A stretch of DNA of 64,000 nucleotides from UMGS1663 sp963621995 (GTDB lineage: Bacteria > Bacillota > Clostridia > TANB77 > CAG-508): positions 62,001 to 126,000 of the forward strand of contig CAVFFZ010000001.1 in assembly GCA_963621995.1 (NCBI GenBank). Reading direction: 5' to 3'. Position numbers and translations under genes: made by a program. Below are positions 36,373-47,084 of the stretch, one piece after another. Each line of letters starts with the position of its first letter. Position 1 is the stretch's first letter. Under the pieces are notes generated by a model, which saw nothing but the letters and a program-made list of their open reading frames with translations, had not been told where the DNA came from and searched no databases.

Positions 36373-38574
36373 CTATTTTTTACGTTTAACTTCGTAAACA
36401 CTATCAACTTTTCTAATTGCCTTTAACACATCATTTAATTGTTCTAAATTTTCTACTTCTACTGTTATTTCTGTAATTGCTATTCTTTCTTTGTTTGCTC
36501 TACAATTAACTGCTATTAGTTTTATTTTTGTTGCACTTATTTGAGCTATAATGTCTGCTAAAAGTCCTGATCTGTCATTTGCGAATACTTCAATATCTAC
36601 ATTGTATGCTGCTTCTTTTTCTGTGTACCAGTAAACATCTATCATTCTACTTTCTTCGTCCTCAAATAAATCTTTCAAGTTTTTGCAATTTGCTCTATGA
36701 ATAGATACTCCTCTTCCTCTTGTGATATATCCTACTATATCATCTCCTGGTACAGGATTGCAACATTTTGAAATTTTTACTAAACAATTGTCTATTCCTT
36801 TTACTACTATACCAGATTTTGAAGGTTTTGCTGTATTTTTTTCTTTGCTTAATTCTTCTAATTTTTGCTCAACATTTTCTTCTTTATGAACTTTTCTGTA
36901 TTCCTCTAATATTCTTGCTATTAATTTTCCTGAAGTTATTGCTCCAAATCCTACAGATGCATACATATCTTCTATAGAATTGAATTTATATCTGTTTAAT
37001 GCCCCTTGTATAAATTCTTGCCTAAATAATTCATCATGGTTCATTCCTATACGTTTTATTTCTTTTTCTATTAAGTCTTTACCTTTTTCAATGTTTTCTT
37101 CTCTTTGATTTTTCTTAAACCATGCATTTATTTTATTTTTAGCTGTTGAACTTTGTATAAATTTTAGCCAATCTCTACTTGGTCCTTTACTATTTTCCGA
37201 AGTTATTATTTCAATAATATCTCCATTTTTTAGTTTTGTTATTATTGGCATCATTTTGCTATTTATTTTACATCCTGTCATATGATGACCTATTTCAGCA
37301 TGTATACTATATGCATAATCTATTGGTGTACTACCACTTGGAAGTACTTTTATATCTCCTTTTGGAGTGAATACATATACTTCATCTTCAAATAATTCTG
37401 TTTTTAATGTATTTAAAAATTCTTGTGGATCTTGCATATCTTTTTGCCACTCTAATGTCTCACGTAGCCATGCTAATTTATCTTCTGAAACTTTTACATT
37501 TGCCTTTTTTCCTTTGGCAAAGCTTGCTTCTTTGTAAGCCCAGTGTGCAGCAATTCCGTATTCTGCAATTCTATGCATATCCCAAGTACGAATTTGTACT
37601 TCAAATGGTGTTCCTTTTTCTCCAATTAGTGTTGTGTGTAATGATTGATACATATTTGGTTTTGGAACTGCAATATAGTCTTTAAATCTTCCTGGCATTG
37701 GATTATATAATTCATGCACTACACCTAAAGCTGCATAACAATCTTTTACTGAATTTACAATTATACGAAGTGCAAATAAATCATATATTTGGTCTAATGT
37801 GATATTGTCTCTTTTCATTTTTCTATAAATACTATATAAGTGTTTTGCACGTCCTGTAATTTCTGCTTCTATTTTTTGTTTTTTTAGTTCTTGTTTTATT
37901 TGTTCTTCTATTTTGTCTATAAATTGCAAACGTTCTTCTCTTTTTCTGTCTATTCCTTCTACTATTTCTCTATATTCTTCTGGATATAAATATTTAAAAG
38001 ATAAATCTTCCAATTCCCATTTTAAAGAATATATACCAAGTCTATTGGCAAGTGGTGCATATAAATCCATTGTTTCTTTTGCATTTGCTATTTGTCTATC
38101 CCTTGATAAATATTTTAATGTTCTCATGTTATGAAGTCTATCTGAAAGTTTTATCATTATAACACGTATATCTTTTCCCATTGCTAGAAACATTTTTCTG
38201 TAATTTTCAACTTGTGCTTCTTCTACAGACTCATAATTTAATTTGCTAAGTTTTGTTACGCCATCTACCATTTCCGCAATTTCTATTCCAAACTCATTTA
38301 TTAAATCTTGATGTGTAACTTCTGTGTCTTCTACTACATCATGAAGAAGCGCAGCACAAATAGTTGCGTCATCTAATTCCAATTCTGCTAATGTATAAGC
38401 AACTTGAATTGGATGAATTATGTATGGTTCCCCTGATTTTCTTAATTGATTACCATGATTTTCTTTCGCATAGTTATATGCTTTCATTATAAGTTTTATA
38501 TCTGACTTTTTGTTGTTCTTTTTCATTTTGTTCACAATATCTTCTATTGTGTATTGCACTTTTGCTTCTTGCAC
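36373..38574 (-). CDS. relA: RelA/SpoT bifunctional (p)ppGpp synthetase/hydrolase
   Basis: 733 residues. HD hydrolase domain at about 30-180 (AALLHDVVEDTEVTHQD), synthetase domain at about 235-345 (DLFALRIIVNSVKDCYAALG and MYQSLHTTLIGEKG), TGS at about 395-455 (VFTPKGDIKVLPSGSTPIDY), then a helical region, a Cys/His block NCLVKISKCCNPVPGDDIVG and an ACT domain to the end. Both catalytic halves look intact. It controls the stringent response. It starts at GTG, and recJ lies 17 bases upstream, a conserved Clostridial pair. Confidence 0.95.
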   Translation of the reverse strand: MQEAKVQYTIEDIVNKMKKNNKKSDIKLIMKAYNYAKENHGNQLRKSGEPYIIHPIQVAYTLAELELDDATICAALLHDVVEDTEVTHQDLINEFGIEIAEMVDGVTKLSKLNYESVEEAQVENYRKMFLAMGKDIRVIMIKLSDRLHNMRTLKYLSRDRQIANAKETMDLYAPLANRLGIYSLKWELEDLSFKYLYPEEYREIVEGIDRKREERLQFIDKIEEQIKQELKKQKIEAEITGRAKHLYSIYRKMKRDNITLDQIYDLFALRIIVNSVKDCYAALGVVHELYNPMPGRFKDYIAVPKPNMYQSLHTTLIGEKGTPFEVQIRTWDMHRIAEYGIAAHWAYKEASFAKGKKANVKVSEDKLAWLRETLEWQKDMQDPQEFLNTLKTELFEDEVYVFTPKGDIKVLPSGSTPIDYAYSIHAEIGHHMTGCKINSKMMPIITKLKNGDIIEIITSENSKGPSRDWLKFIQSSTAKNKINAWFKKNQREENIEKGKDLIEKEIKRIGMNHDELFRQEFIQGALNRYKFNSIEDMYASVGFGAITSGKLIARILEEYRKVHKEENVEQKLEELSKEKNTAKPSKSGIVVKGIDNCLVKISKCCNPVPGDDIVGYITRGRGVSIHRANCKNLKDLFEDEESRMIDVYWYTEKEAAYNVDIEVFANDRSGLLADIIAQISATKIKLIAVNCRANKERIAITEITVEVENLEQLNDVLKAIRKVDSVYEVKRKK

Positions 38575-38591
38575 CTTAATTCACTTCCTTT

Positions 38592-40286
38592 TTAATATGA
38601 CTTTCTTAAGTCTTTCAAATTAATTTGTACACTTTCTCTTCCATTGAATCTATTTATTTCAAGTGAACCAACCGCATCCACTTTATCTCCAATTTGATAT
38701 TCTTCTGCTAAATGTCCTAAATTAAACCCTATACTATCAATGTGAAAATTGTTATCTTTTAACGTTAGTTTTATGTGTTTACCTTCCGATAAAGTTCTTA
38801 TTGAATGTATTTTCAAGTTTTTATACATAAACAATGGCATTTTATTTGCCTCTCCAAATGGCTCTAACATGTTTAATTCTTCTACTGCTTTTATATTAAT
38901 ATCTTCAAGTGTTATTTTTTCATCAATTTTAATAATAGGCATTATATCACATATATTGCTATTTTGTGCATATTTTTCAAATTCTTCTTTAAATTTTTCA
39001 AAATTTTCTTTTTTAAGTGTAACGCCTACTGCCATAGAGTGTCCACCAAATTTTTCTAAATTTTCACTACAATTTGTTAAGCTTTTATAAAGGTCGAATC
39101 CTGGTATACTTCTTCCAGAGCCTTTTCCTTTGTTTTCTTCAAAGCAAATTAATATACTCGGTTTAAAATATAAGTCTGTAATTTTTGATGCAACAATTCC
39201 TATAACCCCATGGTGCCAATTTTCACTGCCTAATACTAGTACTTGTTTATCTGTCTCACTTTTTTCTATTTTGTTTACTGCATCCTCATATATTATTTTT
39301 TCAATATCTTGCCTTTCTTTATTATACTCGTTTAACTTTAAAGCAATTTTCTTTGCTTCATTTTCATCTTGTGTTAAAAATAAGTTTAACGCTTCTTTTT
39401 CTTTGCCCATTCTTCCACATGCATTTATTCTTGGTGCTAGTCCAAATGAAACTGTAAAAGAATCTATTTTTTTGTAACCTGAAGCTTCTAAAAGAGCTTT
39501 TAATCCAACATTTTTTGTTACTTCCACTAGTTTTAATCCAAGTTTTGCTATAACTCTATTTTCATCTACCAATGGAACTATATCTGATATTGTACCTATA
39601 CATACAATATCTAAATATTTCAAGTATTCTTTTTCCTCTAACTCTAATCTTTGAGCTATTGCTTGAATTAATTTAAATCCAACTCCCACACCTGCTAATT
39701 CTCTAAAAGGATATGTACTGTCTTTTCTTTTTGCGTCTACAACTGCTATTGCATTTGGTAAAACTTCTCCTACTTCGTGATGATCTGTTACAATAACTTC
39801 TAATCCTAAAGAATTTGCATAATTTACTTCTTCTATTCCTGAAATTCCACAGTCTACGGTAATTATTAGATTTACACCGTCATCTGCTATTTTCTTTATT
39901 GCTTCTACATTTAAACCATATCCTTCATTTAATCTATTTGGAATATATTGTGTAACAATTGCACCTCTTTCTAATAAGAAATTTTCAACTACTGTAATAC
40001 TTGTAATTCCGTCTACATCATAGTCGCCATAGATTAATATTTTTTCTTTATTATTAATAGCTTTTATTATTCTATCTACAGCTAAAGCCATATCTGGCAT
40101 TAAGTATGGATTGTGAAAATCGTGTCTTGTTGGTTTTAAAAATAAATCAATATCTTCTTTTTGGGTTAAATTTCTATTTACTAAAATTTTAGCAAGTAAA
40201 TTGCTTATTCCATATTCATTTTCAATTTTTTCTACATTTTTAATTTTCTCATTATCCAATTCTATACATTCCCATTTTTTGTTCAT
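38592..40286 (-). CDS. recJ: Single-strand DNA-specific exonuclease RecJ
   Basis: 564 residues. DHH motifs ILIYGDYDVDGITSITVVE, IITVDCGISGIEEV and IVTDHHEVGEVLPNAIAVVD lie in the N-terminal half. DHHA1 follows with GSGRSIPGFDLYKSLTNCSE and KFGGHSMAVGVTLKKEN, then a C-terminal OB-fold. All catalytic Asp/His residues are visible. It degrades ssDNA in recombination and repair. It is the upstream partner of relA in the same transcript. Confidence 0.95.
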   Translation of the reverse strand: MNKKWECIELDNEKIKNVEKIENEYGISNLLAKILVNRNLTQKEDIDLFLKPTRHDFHNPYLMPDMALAVDRIIKAINNKEKILIYGDYDVDGITSITVVENFLLERGAIVTQYIPNRLNEGYGLNVEAIKKIADDGVNLIITVDCGISGIEEVNYANSLGLEVIVTDHHEVGEVLPNAIAVVDAKRKDSTYPFRELAGVGVGFKLIQAIAQRLELEEKEYLKYLDIVCIGTISDIVPLVDENRVIAKLGLKLVEVTKNVGLKALLEASGYKKIDSFTVSFGLAPRINACGRMGKEKEALNLFLTQDENEAKKIALKLNEYNKERQDIEKIIYEDAVNKIEKSETDKQVLVLGSENWHHGVIGIVASKITDLYFKPSILICFEENKGKGSGRSIPGFDLYKSLTNCSENLEKFGGHSMAVGVTLKKENFEKFKEEFEKYAQNSNICDIMPIIKIDEKITLEDINIKAVEELNMLEPFGEANKMPLFMYKNLKIHSIRTLSEGKHIKLTLKDNNFHIDSIGFNLGHLAEEYQIGDKVDAVGSLEINRFNGRESVQINLKDLRKSY

Positions 40287-40366
40287 ATTTTACTTTTTCC
40301 CTTTTTTGCACTTTTGTACTATTTTACAATATTTTTCATAATTTTTAAAGTCTTTTTTTAAATTTC

Positions 40367-40428
40367 TAAGCTCGTCCCTAAAATTGAAAAGACGGGTCTT
40401 AAATTTTTAAGCCCGTCCATAAAATTTA
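40367..40428. repeat. GGGACG-type double palindrome after pyk
   Basis: TAAGCTCGTCCCTAAAATTG, then AAGACGGGTCTTAAATTTTT and AAGCCCGTCCATAAAATTTA. It has two stem possibilities (AAGAC-GGGTCTTAAA and GGGCTTAAA-type arms). It overlaps the end of pyk (stop at 40426), where it may also act as terminator. Confidence 0.7.
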
Positions 40429-41865
40429 GATTTTTAATACTCCTCCAATTGTTCTGTTCATAGCATCTTTTTCTATGTCTTTGCTAGATACAATTGAAGC
40501 TCCTCCTGCTATAACTACTATATCTCCTTCTTTTACATAACCTCTTATTTTTGCTTCTTCTATTCCTGCTGAAATTATATCATTTGGTTTTGTTTTACCT
40601 TTTATTAATATTGGTGTTGTGTTCCATGAAAGCGCTAATTGTCTATATGTTTTCTCATTACTTGTTAGTGCATATATTGGACAGCTTGGTAAGAAACTTG
40701 CCACCATTCTTGGTGTATTTCCTGTTTCTGTATATGCAAATATTGCTTTTGCATTCATTTCCATTGCTGTTCCTGTTACACTATGGCATAAATTAAATTC
40801 ATAGTCTAAATTTGATAAATCATATTCTCTTCTAGTAAATCTTTTCCAGTATTTTATATTTTGTTCTACTGCTGTTGCTATTTCATTCATTGTTTCTACG
40901 CATTTTACAGGATATTTTCCCATTGCACTTTCTCCAGATAGCATTATTGCTCCTGTTGCATCAAATATTGCATTTGCAACATCACTAATTTCTGCTCTTG
41001 TAGGGTTTGGATTTTCTGTCATAGAGTCTAACATTTGTGTTGCTGTTATTACCATTTTTCCTGCATTGTTACATTTTTGAATAAATTTTTTTTGCATAAT
41101 TGGTACTTCATAATATGGAATTTCTACTCCTAAATCGCCACGTGCTACCATTATTCCATCACTTAATTCTATAATTTCATCTAAATTATCTATTCCTTCT
41201 TGATTTTCTATTTTTGAAATTATTTGTATATTTTTTCCACCATTTTCATCTAATACTTTTCTTATTGATTTTACATCTTCTGCACTTCTCACAAATGATG
41301 CTGCCACAAAATCAAAGTCTGCCATACATCCATCTTTTAAATCCTGAATATCTTTTTCTTTTAATGATGGCAAATTAACGTGTGTTCCTGGTAAGTTAAT
41401 GCTTTTTCTATTTCCAAGCATTCCGCCATTTGTTACTTTACATACAACATCTTTACCTTTTATTTCTATAACTTCTAATTCTATTTTTCCATCATCTATT
41501 AATATTTGTGTTCCGATTTCTATATCTTTATATAATTCTTTATATGTTACACTTACTTTTTCATTATTGCCAACAATATCTTCATTTACAAGTGTAAATA
41601 TGTCATTTGCTTTTAATTTTACTGGCATTTGCTCTAATACACCTGTTCTTATTTCTGGTCCCTGTGTATCTAGCAACAATGCTACCGGCACATTTAATTC
41701 TTCTCTTGCTTTTTTTACATTTTCTATATATACTTTTTGATCTTCGTAATTTCCATGTGAAAAGTTAATTCTTGCCACATTCATTCCTGCTAATATTAAT
41801 TTTTTTAATATTTCTACTTCTCTCGTAGCTGGTCCTATTGTACATACTATTTTTGTTTTTCTCAT
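40426..41865 (-). CDS. pyk: Pyruvate kinase
   Basis: 479 residues, the short form without the extra C-terminal phosphohistidine-like domain. Motifs are MNVARINFSHGNYEDQKVY, IQIISKIENQEGIDNLDEII (catalytic Lys), DGIMVARGDLGVEIPYYEVP, MVITATQMLDSMTENPNPTR and ALTSNEKTYRQLALSWNTTP. It produces pyruvate and ATP from PEP. A strong AGGAGGAAAAAG site precedes it. Confidence 0.97.
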   Translation of the reverse strand: MRKTKIVCTIGPATREVEILKKLILAGMNVARINFSHGNYEDQKVYIENVKKAREELNVPVALLLDTQGPEIRTGVLEQMPVKLKANDIFTLVNEDIVGNNEKVSVTYKELYKDIEIGTQILIDDGKIELEVIEIKGKDVVCKVTNGGMLGNRKSINLPGTHVNLPSLKEKDIQDLKDGCMADFDFVAASFVRSAEDVKSIRKVLDENGGKNIQIISKIENQEGIDNLDEIIELSDGIMVARGDLGVEIPYYEVPIMQKKFIQKCNNAGKMVITATQMLDSMTENPNPTRAEISDVANAIFDATGAIMLSGESAMGKYPVKCVETMNEIATAVEQNIKYWKRFTRREYDLSNLDYEFNLCHSVTGTAMEMNAKAIFAYTETGNTPRMVASFLPSCPIYALTSNEKTYRQLALSWNTTPILIKGKTKPNDIISAGIEEAKIRGYVKEGDIVVIAGGASIVSSKDIEKDAMNRTIGGVLKI

Positions 41866-41972
41866 AAAATCTTTTTCCTCCTAAAATCTTTTTACATTAT
41901 TATCACACATATTATATCATTAAACATTTACGTGTTCAATAGAAAAGAACTAGATTTTCTAGTTCTTTTAAT

Positions 41973-44537
41973 CTATTTTACTATCCATTTTGTTAAATTT
42001 AGATTTTCACTATCTAAAAGCATTTCATGTTTTGGCATAACTCGGAATGTGTAGCCATAGTCTCCACCTGTTGTTAATTCTATTTTTGCCTTGTATGTGG
42101 CTGTTCTTTCTTCTTCATCATAGTCTACCATTAACATTGGAATAACAGCTATTTTTTCTACTACTCCATTCTCTTTTATTCTTCCATAATACACTTGTGC
42201 TTCTATATTTTCTGGTTCAATATTTGGTAATTTTACTTTGCAAGATACTTCTATGTTATTTCCTGCATCCATTGTTATATTGTCTAAATTGTTTTCTTCT
42301 GTTATTACTATATCTTCCCAGTTATTATATAGTTCTTTTTTCCAATTATTATAATCTGCAACTTCTTCTAAGTTTTCATAGTGTTTATGGTAAAGGTTAG
42401 CAAGTGGCATATAAAGCTTATTTGTGTAGTCTACAAGCATTCTTGCTGTACTATATTTTCCACCTGTAGATATTATAGAATTTTTCATATATTCCATCCA
42501 TTTAGCAGATATTCCTTTTTTATCTTGTTCGTAATATGCTGGAACTATTTTATTTTCTAATGTTTGGTAAATGCTTTCACTATCACAATTATCTTGAATA
42601 TCATAGTTTTCATATTCTGCGTTTGTTCCTATTGCCCAACCATTTTTTTGATTATATCCTTCTGCCCACCATCCATCTAAAATACTAAAGTTTACTGCTC
42701 CATTTACAGATGCTTTTTGTCCACTTGTACCAGATGCTTCCATTGGACGTCTTGGAGTATTAAGCCATACATCTACACCACTTATTAAATAACGTGATAA
42801 TTCCATATTATAATTTTCTAATAAGAAGACTTTTCCTTTAAATTGTGGTTTCATTGATATTTCATGTATATATTTTATTAGATCTTGCCCTTCTTTGTCC
42901 GCTGGATGTGCTTTGCCAGCTATTAATATTTGAACTGGTCTATTTTGATTATTTACTATTTGTGTTATTCTTTCTAAGTCTCTAAATAATAAAGTTGCTC
43001 TTTTATATGTTGCAAATCTTCTTGCAAAGCCTATTGTTAATACATTCGGATTTAATTTCGAAGTAATCTCGTTTATTTCTTCATAACGATATCCGCTTCT
43101 CTTTAATCTTTCAGTAATATTTTGTTTTGCCTTTTCCATTAATTTTTGTTTTCTTAGCATATGTGCATTCCATAATTCTTCGTTTGGAATGTCATTTATT
43201 TTTTCCCATGTTTCATCTTCATAAATATGATCTTGCCAATATGGCATTAAGTATTCGTTATATAATTCTTTTAAATTTGGTGAAAGCCATGAACATGTAT
43301 GAATTCCGTTTGTTACATATGTAATTGGAGATTCATCTGCTGCAATTTCTGGCCAAACATCATTAAACAATTCTCTTGATACTGCACCATGAAGTTTACT
43401 TACTCCATTTTTCTTACCTGCTACTTTTAAGGCTAGAATTCCCATATTGAATCCTGCGTTTGGCTTAGGATTTGGCTCCATTCCCATTTTAAAGAATTCT
43501 TCTTTTGAAATTCCAAATCTATCCCAATAATCTTTAAAATATTTTTCTACTAAACTTAATGGGAAAATATCATTTCCAGCTGGAACTGGTGTATGTGTTG
43601 TGAATACTGTTTTCGAAGATACTATATCTTTTGCCATTTCAAATGATATTTCTTTTTCTTTCATCATATTTTTTATTAATTCCAAAATTAAGAAAGATGA
43701 ATGCCCTTCATTCATATGATATATAGTTGGATGTAACCCTAATGTTTTTAGTAATCTTACACCTGCCATACCAAGAACTATTTCTTGTGATATTCTCATT
43801 TCTTGGTCTCCACCATATAAAGTAGTTGTAATATCTCTATACTCTTCATGGTTTTCTTCTATATCTGAATCCATTAAGTATAAAGTTACTCTACCTACAT
43901 TAACACTCCATACTTTTAAATATAGTCTTCTTTTTGGAAATTTTACATATATAATTAAGTCTTTTCCATCTTCACCCTTTACTGATTTTATTGGAAGTGT
44001 ATTTATATCTATTCTTCTATATTCTGTTTCTTGGTCTCCATATCCATTTATTTTTTGGTGGAAATATCCATTTTTATATAATAACCCTACTGCAACTAGT
44101 GGAATTCCTAAATCACTTGCAGATTTTAAATGATCACCAGATAAAATTCCTAGCCCCCCTGAATAAATAGACAAAATTTGATCTAGTCCATATTCAGCTG
44201 AAAAATATGCAATTATATCATTTTTATTTTCTGGATAATTTTTAGAAAACCATGTAGATTTGCTATTTTGATAAGATTCAAAGTTTTCTACAACTTTATC
44301 ATATTGTTTTAAAAATTCTATACTCTTTGAGGCTTCTTCTAGTCTTTCTTGAGAAACTTGTCTTAGGAATCTAACAGGATTTTTTTCTACTGTCTCCCAT
44401 AAATCTCTATCTATTTGTTTAAATAAGCTTAGAAATTCTGTATTCCAAGACCACCATAAATTATTAGCGATTTTTTCTAATCTTTCAATTCTTTTAGGTA
44501 ATTGTGGATTAACAGTTATTTTGTTAAACACGTACAT
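41973..44537 (-). CDS. glgP: Alpha-glucan phosphorylase
   Basis: 854 residues. An N-terminal domain (about 1-115, DUF3417-like, with IANNLWWSWNTEFLSLFKQ) marks the alpha-glucan family type. The catalytic part has FSAEYGLDQILSIYSGGLGI, HMNEGHSSFLILELIKNM, VLTIGFARRFATYKRATLLF and RPMEASGTSGQKASVNGAVN before the PLP-binding region. It releases glucose 1-phosphate from glycogen or maltodextrin. A strong AAAGGAGGAAAA site precedes it. Confidence 0.93.
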   Translation of the reverse strand: MYVFNKITVNPQLPKRIERLEKIANNLWWSWNTEFLSLFKQIDRDLWETVEKNPVRFLRQVSQERLEEASKSIEFLKQYDKVVENFESYQNSKSTWFSKNYPENKNDIIAYFSAEYGLDQILSIYSGGLGILSGDHLKSASDLGIPLVAVGLLYKNGYFHQKINGYGDQETEYRRIDINTLPIKSVKGEDGKDLIIYVKFPKRRLYLKVWSVNVGRVTLYLMDSDIEENHEEYRDITTTLYGGDQEMRISQEIVLGMAGVRLLKTLGLHPTIYHMNEGHSSFLILELIKNMMKEKEISFEMAKDIVSSKTVFTTHTPVPAGNDIFPLSLVEKYFKDYWDRFGISKEEFFKMGMEPNPKPNAGFNMGILALKVAGKKNGVSKLHGAVSRELFNDVWPEIAADESPITYVTNGIHTCSWLSPNLKELYNEYLMPYWQDHIYEDETWEKINDIPNEELWNAHMLRKQKLMEKAKQNITERLKRSGYRYEEINEITSKLNPNVLTIGFARRFATYKRATLLFRDLERITQIVNNQNRPVQILIAGKAHPADKEGQDLIKYIHEISMKPQFKGKVFLLENYNMELSRYLISGVDVWLNTPRRPMEASGTSGQKASVNGAVNFSILDGWWAEGYNQKNGWAIGTNAEYENYDIQDNCDSESIYQTLENKIVPAYYEQDKKGISAKWMEYMKNSIISTGGKYSTARMLVDYTNKLYMPLANLYHKHYENLEEVADYNNWKKELYNNWEDIVITEENNLDNITMDAGNNIEVSCKVKLPNIEPENIEAQVYYGRIKENGVVEKIAVIPMLMVDYDEEERTATYKAKIELTTGGDYGYTFRVMPKHEMLLDSENLNLTKWIVK

Positions 44538-44706
44538 TTTATATTTTCCTCCTTTGTAAATTATGAAATTTTATCTTTTATTAATTCATATTTTATTATC
44601 TATTAACTTTATTTATTTGTCAAATATTTTTTACTTTTTTATAAAAATATTTATTAAATTTATGTTTTATTAAATACAAATTATCATTTTTAACCATTAT
44701 AAGTTT

Positions 44707-45999
44707 TTATAAGATTTCTTTTTGGCTATATTCTTCTGGCTTTAATCCTACTCTAGTTCTCATATAATCTAGTAATAGTACAAATCCAGATGTAAATATG
44801 CAACCTATTATAATAAGTGTATACGCAGTTGGTATGCTATCTAATATATATGAAGCAGCAAAAATAAGTATTGATGCAATTGCATTCTCAATTATATTAT
44901 TTGCTGTGGAAATTCTTACTCTCTTTTCACTGTTTGTAAAATTATTAAAATATTGCTTTATTAATACATAATAAGGTCCTTTCATCACATATTGTATAGT
45001 AGATAATATTAGTGTTAATATTATTAATGCTTTTATATTAAAGTTACATAGTAGTATAACTCCTAACATTAAGCACGAAACTGCCATTGGTATTGATAAA
45101 AATGCTAAAGTTCTATTTCTATATTTTTTATGAATTCTACCTTGATTTCTTGCAGCAATTCCTGTTACAATTCCAAGTACTGCAAATATAACCCCAAAAT
45201 ACTGTTCTGGAACGCTTATATCTATTAAAACTGTATTTCTTAGATTTTGTAAAATTTTTAATAACGCTACAAAAACTGCATTAAATATTAATAAGCATTT
45301 TAGTCTTTTAGATTTTAATATATTCTTGAAAGAAATTCTTATGTTTGCAATTTCTTCTCTTATTTGCATTTTCCCTTTTTCATTATGAAGTTCTTCAAAT
45401 TTTGTAGATGCTATAAATGTTATTAATAATATTATAAAACATATTATCATTGGTATATATGGATTTACAACAAATAAGAAACTAGACAATATAGCTGAAA
45501 TTGCATCTATATAATAATACCTGGAAAATGCTTTTCCATCTATTTTCGCAAATTGCACCCCTCTTTTTTCTCCATGTTCTAATGAATCATATAGCATATC
45601 GCTTTCGCATGTTGCCTTTATTACATATGAAAATGCACATAACACTTGTGATACTAACAGCATATTAAAACTTGTTGAAAACATTATTATTAAAATATGT
45701 ATTGCTAAAATGAAGTTTGCTAATATTAAGCTCTTTCGTTTTCCTACTTTCTGTATAATTAGTGTAGATGGTATTTGTGTTAGAAATTTAAATAATATAT
45801 AAAACGCATCAAATTGTAATACTTGTGCTGGTGAAATTCCTTTTTCTATTGTTAAGAATAAATATATTATTGCATAATAAAATAATAAATCCCATGAAAA
45901 AATGCGATATATTTTATATAGTTTTATATTATTTTTCTTTTTTTCTTGTAATTTAATTTCTTCTTTTGTCAGTTCTTTCGTTTCTTGTAGTGTTTCCAT
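44707..45999 (-). CDS. Major facilitator superfamily transporter
   Basis: About 430 residues with ten to twelve membrane helices. Characteristic stretches are IPSTLIIQKVGKRKSLILAN (loop 2-3 motif with VGKRKS), LCAFSYVIKATCESDMLYDS and VMKGPYYVLIKQYFNNFTNS. The substrate is unknown. Two adjacent ATG codons are possible. The second (45999) is at the better distance from AGGAG. Confidence 0.85.
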   Translation of the reverse strand: METLQETKELTKEEIKLQEKKKNNIKLYKIYRIFSWDLLFYYAIIYLFLTIEKGISPAQVLQFDAFYILFKFLTQIPSTLIIQKVGKRKSLILANFILAIHILIIMFSTSFNMLLVSQVLCAFSYVIKATCESDMLYDSLEHGEKRGVQFAKIDGKAFSRYYYIDAISAILSSFLFVVNPYIPMIICFIILLITFIASTKFEELHNEKGKMQIREEIANIRISFKNILKSKRLKCLLIFNAVFVALLKILQNLRNTVLIDISVPEQYFGVIFAVLGIVTGIAARNQGRIHKKYRNRTLAFLSIPMAVSCLMLGVILLCNFNIKALIILTLILSTIQYVMKGPYYVLIKQYFNNFTNSEKRVRISTANNIIENAIASILIFAASYILDSIPTAYTLIIIGCIFTSGFVLLLDYMRTRVGLKPEEYSQKEIL

Positions 46000-46179
46000 C
46001 ATTTTCTCCTATTTTCATTTGTTTTTTGTATTATATCAAACCTATTTTTTTAGTGCAACATTTTTTCATTATATTCCCTTCATTTTTGCTCTAACAATTT
46101 AAAATTGTAACATAACTCTTTAAAAAACAAATAGTCACTATGTTTCGTATTTTCTAATTTCATAAGTTTCTTTTTATTT

Positions 46180-47044
46180 CTAAAATTCTTCTAATATGTC
46201 TTGCATACATGTTACGCATTTTGCTCCTTGCTTTATCAATTCATTTGTTCCTTCTGAGTTTTTACTTGTTATATTTCCGTGGAATTGTAAATATATTTTT
46301 ACCTTGTTCTAAAGCAAAGTCAACTGTTGTTATTGTTCCACTTTTCTTTTTAGCTTCTATTACTATAACACCATTTGATAATCCACTTATAATTCTATTT
46401 CTCGCTGGAAAATTCATTTTTTCTGGCTTTGTTCCGAGAGGATATTCACTTACTATACACCCTCCATTATTTATTATCTCGTCTACTAAGTTTTTATTTT
46501 CATAAGGATATATTATATCTAAAGAACTTCCTATAACTGCAATCGTCTTTCCTCTATTTTTTAATGTTGCTTTATGACAAATGCTATCAATTCCTCTTGC
46601 TAATCCACTTATAGTTACTATATTATTTTTTACTATTCCTTTTGTGACAGCTTTAGCTACTTCTTCTCCGTATTTTGAATTCTGCCTACATCCTATTACA
46701 GCCAAAGAAAAGCTACTTAATATTTCTACATTTCCTTTTGCATATAAACTAATTGGTTTATCATATATTTGCTTTAATTTTTCTGGATAGTTTGCATCAT
46801 TTATGTTTATCAATTTAATATCTTCTTTTTTCATTTTGTTTTCTATTTCTTCTAATCCTATTTTATATTTTGGGTTTAATATTTCCTTTGATACTTTTTC
46901 ACCAATTCCATCTGTATCCATTAATTTTTCTTGTTTTAAATTCCAAATTTCTTCTATTTTATATTTTTTTAATAGTTCCTGTTTTTTTATGCTTCCTAGA
47001 TTTTTTATTCTAGAAAACCATATCCAATATTTTGTTTCTTCCAT
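46180..47044 (-). CDS. dprA: DNA processing protein DprA, read through a CGG-A +1 frameshift
   Basis: The first frame carries KYGEEVAKAVTKGIVKNNIV, TISGLARGIDSICHKATLKN (Rossmann-like core), AVIGSSLDIIYPYENKNLVD and SEYPLGTKPEKMNFPARNRI, then ends early at IPRKYNK. Skipping the C opposite 46279 changes CCA CGG AAA TAT to CCA GGA AAT ATA, giving IPGNITSKNSEGTNELIKQG and AKCVTCMQDILEEF, the canonical DprA tail, with a stop at 46180. The full protein is about 287 residues. DprA loads RecA on incoming ssDNA. The start MEETKYW is behind AAAAAAGGAGAAAG. Confidence 0.92.
46277..46279 (-). other. CGG-A +1 frameshift site in dprA
   Basis: In-frame CGG (opposite 46277-46279) followed by AAA TAT AAC AAG TAA in zero frame. 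Dropping the C gives GGA AAT, the invariant Pro-Gly-Asn turn of DprA. Confidence 0.93.
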
Positions 47045-47084
47045 TCTTTCTCCTTTTTTCATATATTTTTTATTTGTTATTTTT

